Shown: positions 1 through 10,726, counted from the stretch's first letter. The stretch: 64,000 bases of DNA from Nymphalis io (GCF_905147045.1 NC_065913.1:4390001-4454000), one strand, 5' to 3'. The notes: generated from the sequence alone by a model not told the origin. Made by a program: numbers and translations.

Positions 1-28
1 AGCTTGCACAAAGCTCTACCACCAGTAA
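1..28 (-). repeat. Retroposon B, 5' end fragment cut by window edge
   Basis: The block AGCTTGCACAAAGCTCTACC followed by ACCAGTAA matches the far end of family B as seen in the fuller copies at 27.6 kb and 52.2 kb. The rest of the copy lies outside the window. Confidence 0.75.
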
Positions 29-432
29 GGTCAAAAAACTTTTTATTGTTTCAACCTGAGATTTGAACCTACAATCGAGATATTTACCTTTATAAACCAG
101 AGAGTTTTCGGGATGAATATTAATAAAAGTCCCCCTCACTCGGTAATTAATAAAAGGCATAATTGAACGGAATACTTCATTACTCGCATGAAAGATTCGA
201 TTTTAATAAATTAATTGCATTAATTTTACATACATCGTATTCACATGAGTTTATTACCGATTAACAAAAATATTATTCATCGATATTCCATTCCACTTTC
301 CTTGGAACGTAATAAATTTGATTCGTATTATTTCTTATAAGGTTTATAGCATTACAACTGGACTATTAGTTTCAACTTCTATAAGCAAAAACTCGCATAA
401 CTTAATTTTATAATTGAACGTAAGTGTAAGTG
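29..432. other. AT-rich stretch, nothing recognised
   Basis: No reading frame of note, no family A-D match and no clear inverted repeat seen. Confidence 0.5.
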
Positions 433-672
433 TACGGACTAATGGGCCATCTGATCGTAAGTGATCATCACCGCCCATAGACATTGGCGCTCTTAGATAA
501 ATCCACCATTCCTTACATCAATGCGCCACCAACCTATGGAACTAAGATGTCATGTCCCTTGTTCACAAGGCACAAGTTACACTGGCTCCCTTACTCTTTA
601 AACCGAAACACAATAATACAAAATATCGCTGTTTAACGATAGAATAGTATTGCACAAAGCCCTACAACCATG
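433..672 (-). repeat. Retroposon B copy, diverged
   Basis: Reads GGGCCATCTGATCGTAAGTG, then GCGCCACCAACC, AACTAAGATGTCATGTCCCT, CGAAACACAATAATAC and GCACAAAGCCCTAC, in the family B order. About 30 bp near the far end (the GTGGGTGGTACCTACCC block) is missing. It lies directly upstream of LINE K copy 1. Confidence 0.85.
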
Positions 673-710
673 TAAGTAAGTGCATTTTAGTATTATTTTA
701 TGCACTAACA

Positions 711-3236
711 ATGTTGTTTCTCACGGAGACGCAAATACTCCGCCCTGCCGACACCAGCTACCTTAACTATCCCGGCTACATGCTTGAAGAATCTTTTAAA
801 GCGAAAGCCGGAGTATGCTTGTTCGTCAGGGCGGATGTTTGTTGTCACCGATTGCGCTGCTTGGAGGACCCCTCCTTCTCCATGTTGGTGGTACGTGTGG
901 ACCTGGTTCGTCAGAGTCGAGTCTACGTGTGCCTCTACAGATCCCACAATGGTGACTTGGAGACAAGCCGATTATTCGACCATCTTAGTCGGGTGGCAGA
1001 TGCTGCGCAAGAGCAGTTTCCTAACGCGGAATTGGTGTTTTTGGGGGATTTTAATGCTCACCATGAATCATGGTTGAAATCCCTCAAAACTGACCATGCT
1101 GGAAGAACTGCTCATGCTTTTGCTCTCACACACGACTTGACCCAACTGGTTGATCAGCCCACCAGGATCCCAGACATTGATGGGCAAGCGCCTTCTCTAC
1201 TGGATCTTCTGCTGACTTCTCACCCGGTGGAATATCAGGTTGTGGTTCAAGCTCCACTTGGTTCTTCGGATCACGGCCTTATATCTACCAAAGTGCCACA
1301 GGCCAAGCTGCCGCCATCAGCGGTATGCAAACGTCGCGTTTGGCACTATAAGTCGGCAGATTGGGACGGTATGCGCGATTACTATGCGTCAGTCCCTTGG
1401 AAGGAACGTTGCTTCAGTGGGAATGACCCGACAGCTAGTGCCGCTGCCGTTGCTGATGAGATCATGTTAGGAATGGAATACTACATTCCTAGCTCAGACC
1501 TCATCAATAGGGGTACGCGTAACCGTTGGTTCACGCGTGAATGTGCCGACGCTGTATCATCTAAGCAGGCGGCATATCGCGCGTGGATCAACGGCTGCAT
1601 TAGCGGGGCATCTAACATTGACTCACTGAAAGCAAACTACAATAAAAATTCCAAGTCCTGTAGGAAGGCATACACGAGAGCGGATGCACAGCGCATTGTA
1701 CAGATTGGTTATGACCTTATTTCGCATCCTAGGGGCTCCCGTAGCTTCTGGCGTCTGACCAAGTCTGTGCAAAACAATTTCTGCCAACCTTCGCTGCTAC
1801 CACTCAGAAATCCGGACGGATCGCTAGCTCACAGTCCGCAGGAGAAAGCCGACCTCCTGGCTAAACTCTTTGCCGACAATTCTGTGATCGATGATTGTAG
1901 TGCGCAGCCACCAACAATACCTTCATGTGGCCACACGATGCCTGACATCAAAATCAGGCAACGTGATGTGCGTGCGGAGCTGCAATCACTCGATATACGG
2001 AAAGCTAGCGGCCCCGATGGAATACCAGCCATTGTGCTGAAGAAGTGCGCGGCGGAGCTGTCTCCTGTGTTAACGCGCCTGTTCCAACTTTCTCTCTCTT
2101 CGGGATGTGTGCCGGAGGCTTGGAGAAGAGCAAATGTGCAAGCGGTTCCCAAAAAAGGGGATCGGTCTGACCCGGCAAATTATCGGCCAATAGCTATCAC
2201 CTCAGTACTTTGTAAGGTGATGGAACGGATTTTAAACAACCAACTGATCCATTACCTAGAAGATCATTGTCTAATTAATGATCGTCAGTACGGGTTTCGA
2301 CCAAAACGGTCCACAGGTGATCTTCTAGCGTACGTAACGCACCTCTGGGGTGAAGCTATCGACAAGCATGGAGAATCGTTGGCTGTCAGCCTCGATATAT
2401 CCAAGGCTTTCGACAAGGTCTGGCACAGAAGTCTTCTCTCCAAGCTACCGGCATATGGTCTGCCTGCTCATCTATGCACCTGGATTGCCAGCTTCCTACA
2501 CAAGCGTAGCCTTCGTGTTTTAGTAGATGGTTGCGCTTCACAATTCTATGTAGTGAATGCTGGCGTCCCCCAGGGATCTGTGCTATCTCCCACACTCTTT
2601 CTTTTGCATATCAATGATATGCTCTCTCTTGGGAACATACATTGCTATGCAGATGATAGTACAGTGCATGGTGGATACCACGGACGCGCAGTGGCTGGGC
2701 GGGCGGAAACTGAGGAGAGGCGGGAGAATCTTGTTATTGAACTCGATAGGACATTAGAGCTCATCGCCAAATGGGGTTCTGATAATCTTGTTGACTTTAA
2801 TGCCAAGAAAACACAGGTGTGCGCTCTCACAGCGAAAAAGTCACCATTTTACCCTCATCCCTCCCTCTGTGGCACACCGCTGATGATACAAAGCAAAATC
2901 GCCATGCTGGGGATGGACGTTCGCTGCGACCTTAGTCCAAGGGATTACATCGAGGCTATTATAAAAACAGCTTCACGGAAACTCCGAGTTCTGAATAAGG
3001 TGCGGCGTTTTTTCACGCCACAACAACTGTGCCTGTTATACAAAACACAGGTACGGTCTTGCGTTGAATATTGCTCGCACCTTTGGGATGGCTCCGCTAA
3101 GTACCTACTGGAGGCCTTGGACCGGTTGCAGCGACGTGCAGTACGCATTATTGGCGACGTAAAAGTCACAAACACCCTTGAACCTTTACAATTGCGTCGC
3201 GAGATAGCAGCACTGAGCGCTTTCTATGGACTGTAA
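711..3236 (+). CDS. LINE endonuclease-reverse transcriptase (truncated at both ends)
   Basis: An 841-residue frame. Endonuclease/exonuclease/phosphatase fold: catalytic Glu at residue 6 (LTETQ), GDFNAHH at 112-118 and SDH at 186-188. Reverse transcriptase: KASGPDGIPA at 431-440, DISKAFDKVWH around 562-572, GVPQGSVLSP at 618-627 and the catalytic YADD at 646-649. Such enzymes nick target DNA and copy the element RNA onto the nick. The frame starts inside the endonuclease, so the true start codon is missing; the first Met is probably not a native start. The stop at 3234-3236 (TAA) is premature: the copy at 29.6 kb has TAT at this site and continues for about 88 more codons. Those codons are still readable here after the stop (to about 3502). 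No functional enzyme is expected. Confidence 0.9.
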   Translation: MLFLTETQILRPADTSYLNYPGYMLEESFKAKAGVCLFVRADVCCHRLRCLEDPSFSMLVVRVDLVRQSRVYVCLYRSHNGDLETSRLFDHLSRVADAAQEQFPNAELVFLGDFNAHHESWLKSLKTDHAGRTAHAFALTHDLTQLVDQPTRIPDIDGQAPSLLDLLLTSHPVEYQVVVQAPLGSSDHGLISTKVPQAKLPPSAVCKRRVWHYKSADWDGMRDYYASVPWKERCFSGNDPTASAAAVADEIMLGMEYYIPSSDLINRGTRNRWFTRECADAVSSKQAAYRAWINGCISGASNIDSLKANYNKNSKSCRKAYTRADAQRIVQIGYDLISHPRGSRSFWRLTKSVQNNFCQPSLLPLRNPDGSLAHSPQEKADLLAKLFADNSVIDDCSAQPPTIPSCGHTMPDIKIRQRDVRAELQSLDIRKASGPDGIPAIVLKKCAAELSPVLTRLFQLSLSSGCVPEAWRRANVQAVPKKGDRSDPANYRPIAITSVLCKVMERILNNQLIHYLEDHCLINDRQYGFRPKRSTGDLLAYVTHLWGEAIDKHGESLAVSLDISKAFDKVWHRSLLSKLPAYGLPAHLCTWIASFLHKRSLRVLVDGCASQFYVVNAGVPQGSVLSPTLFLLHINDMLSLGNIHCYADDSTVHGGYHGRAVAGRAETEERRENLVIELDRTLELIAKWGSDNLVDFNAKKTQVCALTAKKSPFYPHPSLCGTPLMIQSKIAMLGMDVRCDLSPRDYIEAIIKTASRKLRVLNKVRRFFTPQQLCLLYKTQVRSCVEYCSHLWDGSAKYLLEALDRLQRRAVRIIGDVKVTNTLEPLQLRREIAALSAFYGL

Positions 3237-3502
3237 CACGGCGAGTGCTCTGAGGAATTATTCTCTCTAATTCCTGCTTCCCCCTTCCTTCTTAAGTCCA
3301 CGCGAGCTGGTTCTCGATGTCACCGCCTAATTGTGACATCAATTCCATCGCGCACAAAGAAATTTGGCAACTCCTTTCTTTGTCGCACTACTAAAAAATG
3401 GAATTCCTTACCAGATCACGTGTTCCCCTCCTCTTACAACCCGGGTTCCTTCAAACGAGGCGTGAAGAGGCATCTTGCGGGCCGGCAAGGCGGGGACGGC
3501 TA
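3237..3502 (+). pseudogene. Rest of LINE K reverse transcriptase C-terminus after the premature stop
   Basis: The same frame continues after TAA with HGECSEELFSLIPASPF, RSRCHRL-like and KKWNSLPDHVFPSSYNPG blocks that match the C-terminal end of the protein at 29669-30766. The KKWNSLP motif is typical of LINE C-termini. It ends in TAG near 3500. Confidence 0.85.
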
Positions 3503-3619
3503 GTACAGAACATTCTTCCCGACTGTACTGGCCGTCGTCGCGTTTGGACTCTACTACCACTTACCATCAGGTGGAGTAGAGTCATTTGCCATCCCGGGGC
3601 ATATAAAAAAAAAAAAATA

Positions 3620-4079
3620 TCGCCTAGACGTGTCCTTAGTGTATCATTTCTATGAATTGGATTTAAATTCTTTTTATGTACTTAATGTGTTATAATAGTA
3701 ATTCTTTTGTTTCTAAGCATTACTATCTAAATTTTAGGATTATCGTTCGATGACTATACCAATTATAAATGAAAATAACCACTATGTTGTGTGCATAGTT
3801 ATCTTCCTTGAAGGGATGTTATTGATCTTTGATTTTCACCCTTATAATCAATTTATAATGTTTATAAAAAATTACACCTATGAGCTATTTTTTCAACGAC
3901 AAGATTAACATATAAAAGTAAATTACAATCTCATATTTACCGTACATACATCGCCTATCATTTGGTAACTTGAAATTTCGTTGAATAATTCAAACCGGAC
4001 GGGCCTCTACGGAACCTTTCATTTTTGACTCGGTTTTTTATCGCTCTACTGTTTTTTAAACCGAGCCCTGTAATTAGGG
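3620..4079. other. AT-rich stretch, nothing recognised
   Basis: No gene, SINE or clear repeat seen between the LINE tail and the duplicated block that follows. Confidence 0.5.
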
Positions 4080-4215
4080 ATACACATGGATTTCCTTTGA
4101 TGTATGGATTAAGACTATTGATTTTAAACGAAAAGTTTTTGATTTCGTTTATAAAATTATTGTAATTTTTAAACAGATTAGGTTGATGCCTGGATTTTAA
4201 TGAATTAATCTGTAA
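4080..4215. repeat. Copy 1 of a locally duplicated block
   Basis: CATGGATTTCCTTTGATGTA and later GCCTGGATTTTAATGA recur in the same order and spacing at 4960-5105 (CGTGGATTGCTTTTGATCTA, ACGTGGATTTTAATTGA). The middle is diverged. The origin is unknown. Confidence 0.5.
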
Positions 4216-4340
4216 ATGCTGGCCTGAATGTCTCCACTCCTTTAGAATGGAAGGTTGGCAGAATATCCCACCACAAAACTCCCGAGCGGGTTATTGGATA
4301 TGCATGTGACAAATCAAATGAAAAACACTTTATCAAACAT

Positions 4341-4497
4341 AGTAACAGCCTGTGAATGTCCCACTGCTGGGCTAAGGCCTCTTCTACCTTTTTGAGGAGA
4401 AGGTTTTAGAGCTTATTCCACCACGCTGCTCTAATGCCGGTTGGTGGAATACAAATGTGGCAGAATTTCAGTGAAATTAGACACAAGCAAACAGAAG
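4341..4497 (-). repeat. SINE A, 3' half
   Basis: Reads TAACAGCCTGTGAATGTCCC, ACTGCTGGGCTAAGGCC, then CCACCACGCTGCTC and GGCAGAATTTCAGTG. This is the reverse complement of the A tail. The tRNA-like head is missing. Confidence 0.88.
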
Positions 4498-4959
4498 CAT
4501 AAAACTTATTTATTGATAGTCAAATTAGAAACTAATACCGGTTCGGAAAACTAACAAACAAAAACAGACTTTCATTCGACACATGGGCATCACCACTGAA
4601 CACAAAATAACCACTAATTAACATATGAAAATTCATTGCTTGTCTGAGGTCATGTTTATTTTAATTAACCGCATTGTATTTACAATAAATTTGAATTTAG
4701 TTGAAGGAACTACGTGTATTACTAATTTACCATTTATTCTTGCTTGATTTGAGAAGATCCATTTTTATTTATTCTTTTATAAAATATTGTACATAATAAT
4801 TATAGCACAGGATATATAAAAGCGAGCAAAGCGGACTTATTGCTACAGTGAATTCTAAGTTACCCTTTTTAACAGAAACTAAACTAATTAAATAAATAAA
4901 AGGTAGGTCAATTCCCCTTTTTGGGTATATATCTTATTCAAGAATTTACTTATTACCTT
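4498..4959. other. AT-rich stretch, nothing recognised
   Basis: No reading frame or family match seen. Confidence 0.45.
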
Positions 4960-5105
4960 ATAAACGTGGATTGCTTTTGATCTATGGATTGATTATAATT
5001 ATATTAACAACAACAAAGGTTGAACAAAGGTTTGTCGCTTGTATTATTTTTTAAAAAAGCTACATATATAATTGATACGTGGATTTTAATTGATATTTAC
5101 AGGAA
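4960..5105. repeat. Copy 2 of a locally duplicated block
   Basis: Partner of 4080-4215, about 880 bp away in the same orientation. The outer blocks are conserved and the centre is diverged. Confidence 0.5.
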
Positions 5106-5221
5106 ATGTGTGTGATTATATTGGATTTAATTGAAGGAAAACTAGATAGATAGAATATACATTAGTGTAAATAACAAAAAAAAAAAAAATTACATAATAC
5201 GTGAATTAATAATTATTATAC

Positions 5222-5335
5222 AACTTTGGCGGCCTTATAGCTAGCTATCTTTACCTTTTTTAGGCAACTTACGGTATAAGGAAGATGTTCCTTAAGATCC
5301 CATAGGATATGAGGTAGGTGTGAATTTATTAACAA
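5222..5335 (-). repeat. LINE 3' end fragment, family G
   Basis: CAACTTTGGCGGCCTTATAG, then AGGCAACTTACGGTATAAGG and ATAGGATATGAGGTAGGTG resemble the 3' non-coding end also seen at 23.4-23.6 kb and 59.8-59.9 kb. I recognise the type from lepidopteran LINE tails; no protein part is present. Confidence 0.55.
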
Positions 5336-5389
5336 TAAATAAAATAATATAAATCTAAAACAAATAAAAAAATATATATATAATGTTAT

Positions 5390-5505
5390 ATGTAGGCAGA
5401 TAGGCCAGCTGATGCTACGTGGTCACCACCATTGGACATTGGCCAAGTAAGAAACATTAACCATCCCTTACATCGTTAATGCACCATTAATCTTGGTAAC
5501 GAAAT
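5390..5505 (-). repeat. Retroposon B, 3' half
   Basis: GTAGGCAGATAGGCCAGCTG, TGGTCACCACCATTGGACAT and ATTAACCATCCCTTACATCG follow the B order. The 5' half is missing. Confidence 0.75.
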
Positions 5506-5729
5506 TTAAAGATCGAAATTAAGATTAAACGAATTTATATTAAAAAAATAAAATTTGAACTATTTGTTTTGCTGACAGTATCAATTATTTAATACTATCT
5601 GCAAATTTGAGATTATAGTCTACTTGACTCAATTCAATTTCGGCCATGTTTGTCCATCTCAAAGATACGTAAGACCAATTACGTAAGAGATTTATAAAAA
5701 TTCACAAGCCTATATACAACCACAGAAAT

Positions 5730-5880
5730 ACTATCTATTCTCTCGCTCTCAAAGACCGATGGGACGACCGGATCCGATTAGGCGTAGGAAAGATGTTTTT
5801 GCCTGCTTTTCGAAACATCTAAGCGTAACACCGCTAGCTACCTAAATGAAGCTGCTACTGAGGATTTACGGACATAAAAA
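5730..5880 (-). repeat. SINE D, strongly diverged internal fragment
   Basis: TCTATTCTCTCGCTCTC, GATGGGACGACCGGATC and GAAGCTGCTACTGAGGATTT match the D interior in the minus orientation in the right order. The head is not recognisable. Confidence 0.45.
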
Positions 5881-6299
5881 GAAAATAACTACTACTAAAC
5901 CTAAAATAAATAAATAATAAGTTTTATTACAAAGAATGTACTTTTTTTCTATGCATGTTAAGTTAGCCTATAAGTGAGGTAAGCAATTTTTTATATTTAA
6001 GTTATTTAAGATTGTAGTCTAGAATAAGAAACAAAATTTTATACAGCGTTGGCTTCCTATTTAATAAAATTAAAAAAAAATACCTTAGATTGCTTCAAAC
6101 CAACGAATAAGTAAAATAACTTAGGGCGTTTTTTATATAGTAACGAGTTAAAACTATATGTTCGTATATTGATATCATAAATTTTATCAGAATAACAATT
6201 TATGTTAAAAATTGTATGTAATTTAGAAGCATTTAATAAAATATATTATAATAAAGTTTTTGTTATTTGTGTAGAAAAAAAAATTAATTCCGTCTACTT
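5881..6299. other. AT-rich stretch, nothing recognised
   Basis: No gene, SINE or inverted repeat seen. Confidence 0.45.
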
Positions 6300-6570
6300 C
6301 TTGGTAGGACCTCGTGTAAGTCCGTCTGGGTACCTAACACTCCTCAGATATTCTACCGCCAAACAGCAATTCTTGGTATAGTTGCGTTCCGGTTTGAATG
6401 GTGAATCAGCCAGTGTAACTACAGGAACTAGCGACATAACATTTTCCTAAGGTTGGTGACACGTTGGCAATATAAGGAATGGTTAACATGTCTTACAGCG
6501 CGAATTTCAATATGCAGTTGAACACTTATCATCAGCTGACCTATTTGTAAGTCCGCCTACCTATTTAATA
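6300..6570 (+). repeat. Retroposon B, near full length, diverged
   Basis: Begins GTAAGTCCGTCTGGGTACC, continues CAGATATTCTACCGCCAAAC, GTTCCGGTTTGAATGGTG, AAGGTTGGTGACACGTTGG and TCCGCCTACCTATTTAATAA, and ends in an A-rich run. This orientation shows the poly-A end at the right. Confidence 0.85.
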
Positions 6571-6919
6571 AAAAAAGAATGTTAATAGTTTTCACAATCT
6601 TAGGAATACTTTTAAATACTGAACCAATGTTTTACAAATATACAATACAGAAGCCCCTTCCATAGTTATATACCACGTACGTGACGACTCAAGATTCGGC
6701 ACAGCATCCGGCGATTAGATTCATCTGCCGCTAACAAATACGAATCTCTGTGAAGCAATTGTCTCTATTATGTAACGCGGTATATGTATTGACATTTAAA
6801 TATAATAGGAGAATCGTTTTAAGCGCAATTGGTAATAGTACATTTAAAATTATGTAAATTTATATTCAAATGATGACTATTTTCACGTCATTACAATTTG
6901 GAGTGTAAGTTTCTATACA

Positions 6920-7040
6920 GTATTGTCTAGTGGCTATGGTTCGAGGTTCTGGGTTCGAACCCCAGATCGAGCCAGTACAAAGCTATTAATCTTTGCTGTT
7001 AAGAATTTCTCAGTAGCAATCCGAAAATTTTGTAGATAAA
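6920..7040 (+). repeat. SINE D, head and first third
   Basis: A GGGTTCGAACCCCAG box B lies at about 6950-6964, after a diverged head. CCAGTACAAAGCTATTAATC and TCTCAGTAGCAATCCG then match the D body. It resembles a tRNA TΨC arm but has no intact tRNA fold. Confidence 0.65.
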
Positions 7041-7130
7041 ACAATTATTGTTTTTTTTTTATCGGTTTGTCTGTGTTAAAAAAAGAATAAATATTTCTAT
7101 CAACACCGAGCAAAAGATGAATTGTACACA

Positions 7131-7185
7131 AATGAACACATGAAAATTCAATGGCGTTGCCCGGGATTGAATCTGTAATCTTCTG
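7131..7185 (-). repeat. SINE A, head fragment, diverged
   Basis: ACACATGAAAATTCAATGGC and GCCCGGGATTGAATC correspond to the A head region (CACATGAAAATTCAGTGGTG, GCCCGGGTTTGAACC). Confidence 0.6.
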
Positions 7186-7654
7186 TAAGATTAAATATAA
7201 TGATTAATTGGCAATATTTCCGTACATTGAATAACATCCTTGCCAAAAAATCATCTTCGACAAAGTAACGAACAAGATCGTACTTCAAAAATTTAATTCG
7301 TACGAAAAACTCAATGCCCATAAGTATTGATAGTACAACGCTCTTCATTTCAGCGTACATCAAAATTTACGAGAGCGAGTGCCTGACTCTGTTCCTATTA
7401 CTACACGTTCATATTAAGACGATAAGGTTCTTACCAATTGACTTAGCTGTTTTTATGTTTTGGGTTCGATTCAACGTTATATTTGTTACCTTGGAAGCCG
7501 ATATAATAAATAGTTCAACAAAATAATAGTGAAAGATTCCGCATCTTCAATTTTAAAACTTTGGATAATAATCCACTACATAGCAAATTGAATATGTCTA
7601 TGTAAATAAATTCTTATGTAAATTTACATACAACACACTGCCTAGTCTAACAAC
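7186..7654. other. Stretch without recognised gene
   Basis: Short overlapping frames of about 70 codons exist on both strands (7148-7363 minus, 7314-7526 plus) but show no domain or codon pattern that I recognise. Confidence 0.4.
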
Positions 7655-8064
7655 TTAGGAACTTAGTTGAGCACTAAGAAAGGATTTTTCAAATAACATT
7701 TTCTGAAGGGGTGAATCTGAGGGTGAAAGTTTGTATGGAAACACGTCATTCCTGATGTTAGAAATTTCAAAATCTGTATTTAGTCTTATTTTAATGAGTT
7801 AAAGAAAGTTGTTTTGAAAATTCATCACTTAAGAGGAAACCTTGTATGGACATTCGTAATTTTTGAATGTTAGAAATATTTTCATCAGTGTTTAAGGTTC
7901 AGTTTGTGAGTAAAATATAGCTATTGCAGCGCTTTTGAAAATTCATCACCCAAGTGGGTGGAATTGGGGATGAAAGTTTATATAGAATTTCACCTTTTTT
8001 CAATGTTTGAAATTCGGCGGGTTCCAGAATAATGGGATATCCCACGGGTAAACGGCTAGTATTC
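7655..8064 (+). repeat. Element E: three-unit sub-repetitive non-autonomous element
   Basis: Contains AGCACTAAGAAAGGATTTTT followed by three degenerate units with GTGAA...TTTGTATGG and GAAAATTCATCAC motifs, at about 7700-7800, 7810-7915 and 7930-8010. The right end reads CCCACGGGTAAACGGCTAGT, resembling a Helitron-type 3' end (small hairpin, then CTAG-T). The class is an inference. No coding capacity is seen. Confidence 0.55.
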
Positions 8065-8443
8065 TAAAATATTATGTAAGCAGTTTACAAAAGTAAATAA
8101 ACGTTTGAAAAACATTTAAATCTATTGTTTTAATATATATAATATATTTAATTATATTATAAATAAACTAATTTGAAATTCGAGTGAAGATTACGCTAAT
8201 AATCGTGGTATAAAGTTTTAGTATAACGTCGAGTTTAGCAGGATCATCTTAGTTTTAAGTGGATTAAAGGATCTTTGTGAATTTTCTTTGTTTATAATAC
8301 AGAAAATTGAATTCGTTGTATATTAAAATAGTTTACATACGTGAATGCACCGTTAGTCAATCGATTCTTCTAAGCTTGCAGTTCCCGAGGGTTCAACATT
8401 TGACTCAATTTTTATAGCAGTCTGAGGTTTAGTATTTGGCTGT
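8065..8443. other. AT-rich stretch, nothing recognised
   Basis: No gene or family match seen. Confidence 0.45.
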
Positions 8444-8545
8444 GTTTACTCCCGGAAAGCACATTAAGCTGGGTCCGATAGCCGTTCTATTGACGCATAT
8501 ACTAGTGCACTATTAAATAAACTGCGCAGTTGGCTAGTATTCTTG
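8444..8545 (+). repeat. SINE D, tail fragment, diverged
   Basis: GGAAAGCACATTAAGCTG, TAGTGCACTATTAAATAAAC and TGCGCAGTTGGCTAGTATTC match the D tail order, with an internal gap. Confidence 0.55.
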
Positions 8546-8692
8546 AGCTAGTTGAATCCAACGAAAAAAAATACAAGTTTTATTTAACTCAATTTATTAT
8601 TAATATTTTGTACACATTTTTAGTGTTCAAAGACTATCAGTAACAAATACACTGAAAATATTTTCAATTGAATTAATAATATACATACTCGT

Positions 8693-8797
8693 ATCACAAA
8701 TTAAGCACATTGGAATTCAGTGGTGCTTGCCCGGATTTATACCCACGATCATCGGTTAAGATTCACGCGTTCTAACCATTAGGCCATCCCACCGCTC
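8693..8797 (-). repeat. SINE A, head half
   Basis: TATCACAAATTAAGCACATT, TTCAGTGGTGCTTGCCCGG, ACGATCATCGGTTAAGATTC and CTAACCATTAGGCCATCCC give the A head in the minus orientation. Box A and box B regions are present. Confidence 0.85.
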
Positions 8798-9257
8798 AAG
8801 ATGTACATTATATGCTAATGGTTTATATTATATAACAATTGATATTTAAACTTTCAATTGACCTTAAAAATACTTGATTTGGTTAAATAGTTAATTATTA
8901 ATTATCGATTTTATATTTTTTAACAGCATGATATTTTTTTAAGGGACGTTTTTTTAAATATATTATTAAATTAAACAAATTATGATTTAAAAATGTTTTT
9001 TTAAATTAATATCTAGTATCATAGTATGTAAGATCATCAGTGGATGGGTATAGAAATATGGTCTGCAGTTAAAAGTGGAAACAAACATTGTTCCACGAGC
9101 TCACCGAGTTACGTATTATGGGTTCCGTCGTATTTCTTATTATTTGCACCTGCACGTACCATCACGATCATGTTTTGTTTGTAACGACTTTATAGTAAAT
9201 TGTTTTAATCTATGATGTTATATAAAATATTGTTTATAGTTTATATTTTATTTATAA
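8798..9257. other. AT-rich stretch, nothing recognised
   Basis: T-rich and A-rich runs only. Confidence 0.45.
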
Positions 9258-9559
9258 TAACAGCCTGTGAATGGCCCACAGCTGGGCTAAGGACTCCTCC
9301 TCAAAGGGTTTTGAGGAGAAGGTTTAGAGCTTATTCCATCATGCTCCTCCAATGCGGGTTGGTAGAAAACACATGGGGCAGAATTTCAATGAAATTAGAC
9401 ACATGCAGGTTTTCTTACGATGTTTTCCTTCACCGTCAAGCGCTAGATGAATTATAAACACAAATTAAGCACATGAAAATTCAGTGGTGCTTGCCCGGGG
9501 TTGAACCCACGATCATCGGTTAAGATTCGCGCGTTCCAGCCACCAGGCCATCTTGGCTA
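9258..9559 (-). repeat. SINE A, full length
   Basis: Runs from AACAGCCTGTGAATGGCCC to GCCACCAGGCCATCTTGGC. On the minus strand the head is GCCAAGATGGCCTGGTGGC with box B in GGTTCAACCCCGGG. An incidental 81-codon frame inside (9212-9457) is not a gene. Confidence 0.9.
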
Positions 9560-10021
9560 TTTATTTATTATTAGGAATACAAACAGTTACAAAATACACA
9601 AAATATTATCACATTAAAAATTAAACCAAGCAATTCTTCACAAATAAGTAAATAAAAATCATTACGTACCAGATTGTTGAGACGGTAACAATTAAAATAA
9701 TATAATTTATAAGAAATATTAATTAAAATTAAAATTATAGATTAATTACAATTTCATGAAATATAACCAAATTAATAAAGAATCCTGTTAAAAATCATTA
9801 ACAATTTGATATTTGAGGTAAAAATTTATTTTATTTATTAATTTTTGTCGATTATGACTTCATGAGAGAAGGAGGAAGTGTAGGTCGGTGGATACACATG
9901 CGACAAAAATGTATTGGACATTTAGATTTTTTTACCATACCACTATATATACCACTCTGAACCTTCGTTTCAAATCCTTATATTATATTTATTCTAATCA
10001 TATCAACTTATAATGTATATA
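9560..10021. other. AT-rich stretch, nothing recognised
   Basis: No gene or family match seen. Confidence 0.45.
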
Positions 10022-10312
10022 TTTTACTATAGGTAGGCGGACGAGCATATGGGCCACCTGATGGTAAGTGGTCACCAACGCCCATAGACATTGGCATTGT
10101 AAGAAATATTACCCATCGCTTACATCGCCAATGCGCCACCAACCTTGGGAACTAAGATGTTATGTCCCTTGTTTCTATAATTACACTGGCTCATTCAAAC
10201 CTTCAAATCGGAACACAACAATACCAAGTACTGCTGTTTTACGGTAGAATATCTGATGATTGGGTGATACCTACCCAGACGAGACTTGCACAAAGCCCTA
10301 CCACCAGTAAAA
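10022..10312 (-). repeat. Retroposon B, near full length
   Basis: Good match across the whole family: GTAGGCGGACGAGCATATGG, CCACCTGATGGTAAGTGGTC, GCGCCACCAACCTTGGGAAC, AACACAACAATACCAAGTAC and TGCACAAAGCCCTACCACC. Confidence 0.92.
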
Positions 10313-10726
10313 TACATTACATTAGTTACGTAATAAATACTAAATATATTTTGTAGGCAAGAAGTGAAATATCAATTAAATGGAGTAATTAATCATAAAA
10401 TTACAAATTTAAAAACATTTTATTATGACGAAAGGAATGATTCAAATTAATAAATTATGTTTTAAATATCATTGAGAGGTCACATCGATAGATAACAGTT
10501 GCCACGGTAACCGGGCGTTAAAGAATAATAAAAAAAAAAACAAAACAAGTCCGTGACAGCTACGACGTGTATGCTGCCAGGATTACTGTCCACAGATAAT
10601 CGCTAACAATATATACGTAACTCACGTATTTTATTTTTCGGTAAATTTGTTAGAATTAACTTCAGTAGTGCGAAGGACATTTCCGTTACTTTCTTATATT
10701 ATTTACATATTATTATTATTATATAT
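10313..10726. other. AT-rich stretch, nothing recognised
   Basis: Ends in a short ATT-rich run next to the D insertion. Confidence 0.45.

Larger units (their letters stand above)
700..3615 (+). mobile_element. LINE K copy 1, non-LTR retrotransposon (CR1/Jockey group)
   Basis: A 5'-truncated LINE: the main reading frame begins at the conserved glutamate of the endonuclease domain, so the N-terminal part of the ORF2-type protein and any ORF1 are absent. The 3' end is a non-coding tail (about 3503-3603) followed by poly-A at 3604-3617. From 2301 onward it aligns nearly base for base with the copy at 29.6 kb. I could not find a convincing target-site duplication. The 5' boundary near 700 is a guess based on where the coding similarity begins. 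The clade is inferred from protein motifs only. Confidence 0.9.

Noticed and set aside
622..3627. Possible target-site duplication AATATCGC around LINE K copy 1
   Set aside because: The left copy is inside a B repeat and B sequence continues past it, and the right copy overlaps the poly-A. Judged a coincidence.
3398..3655. 85-codon plus-strand frame after LINE K
   Set aside because: It is a shadow frame over the LINE C-terminus and tail; the same shadow occurs in copy 2 (30580-30885).
9212..9457. 81-codon frame starting with a hydrophobic segment, like a signal peptide
   Set aside because: The second half is SINE A and the hydrophobic start is AT-rich flank.
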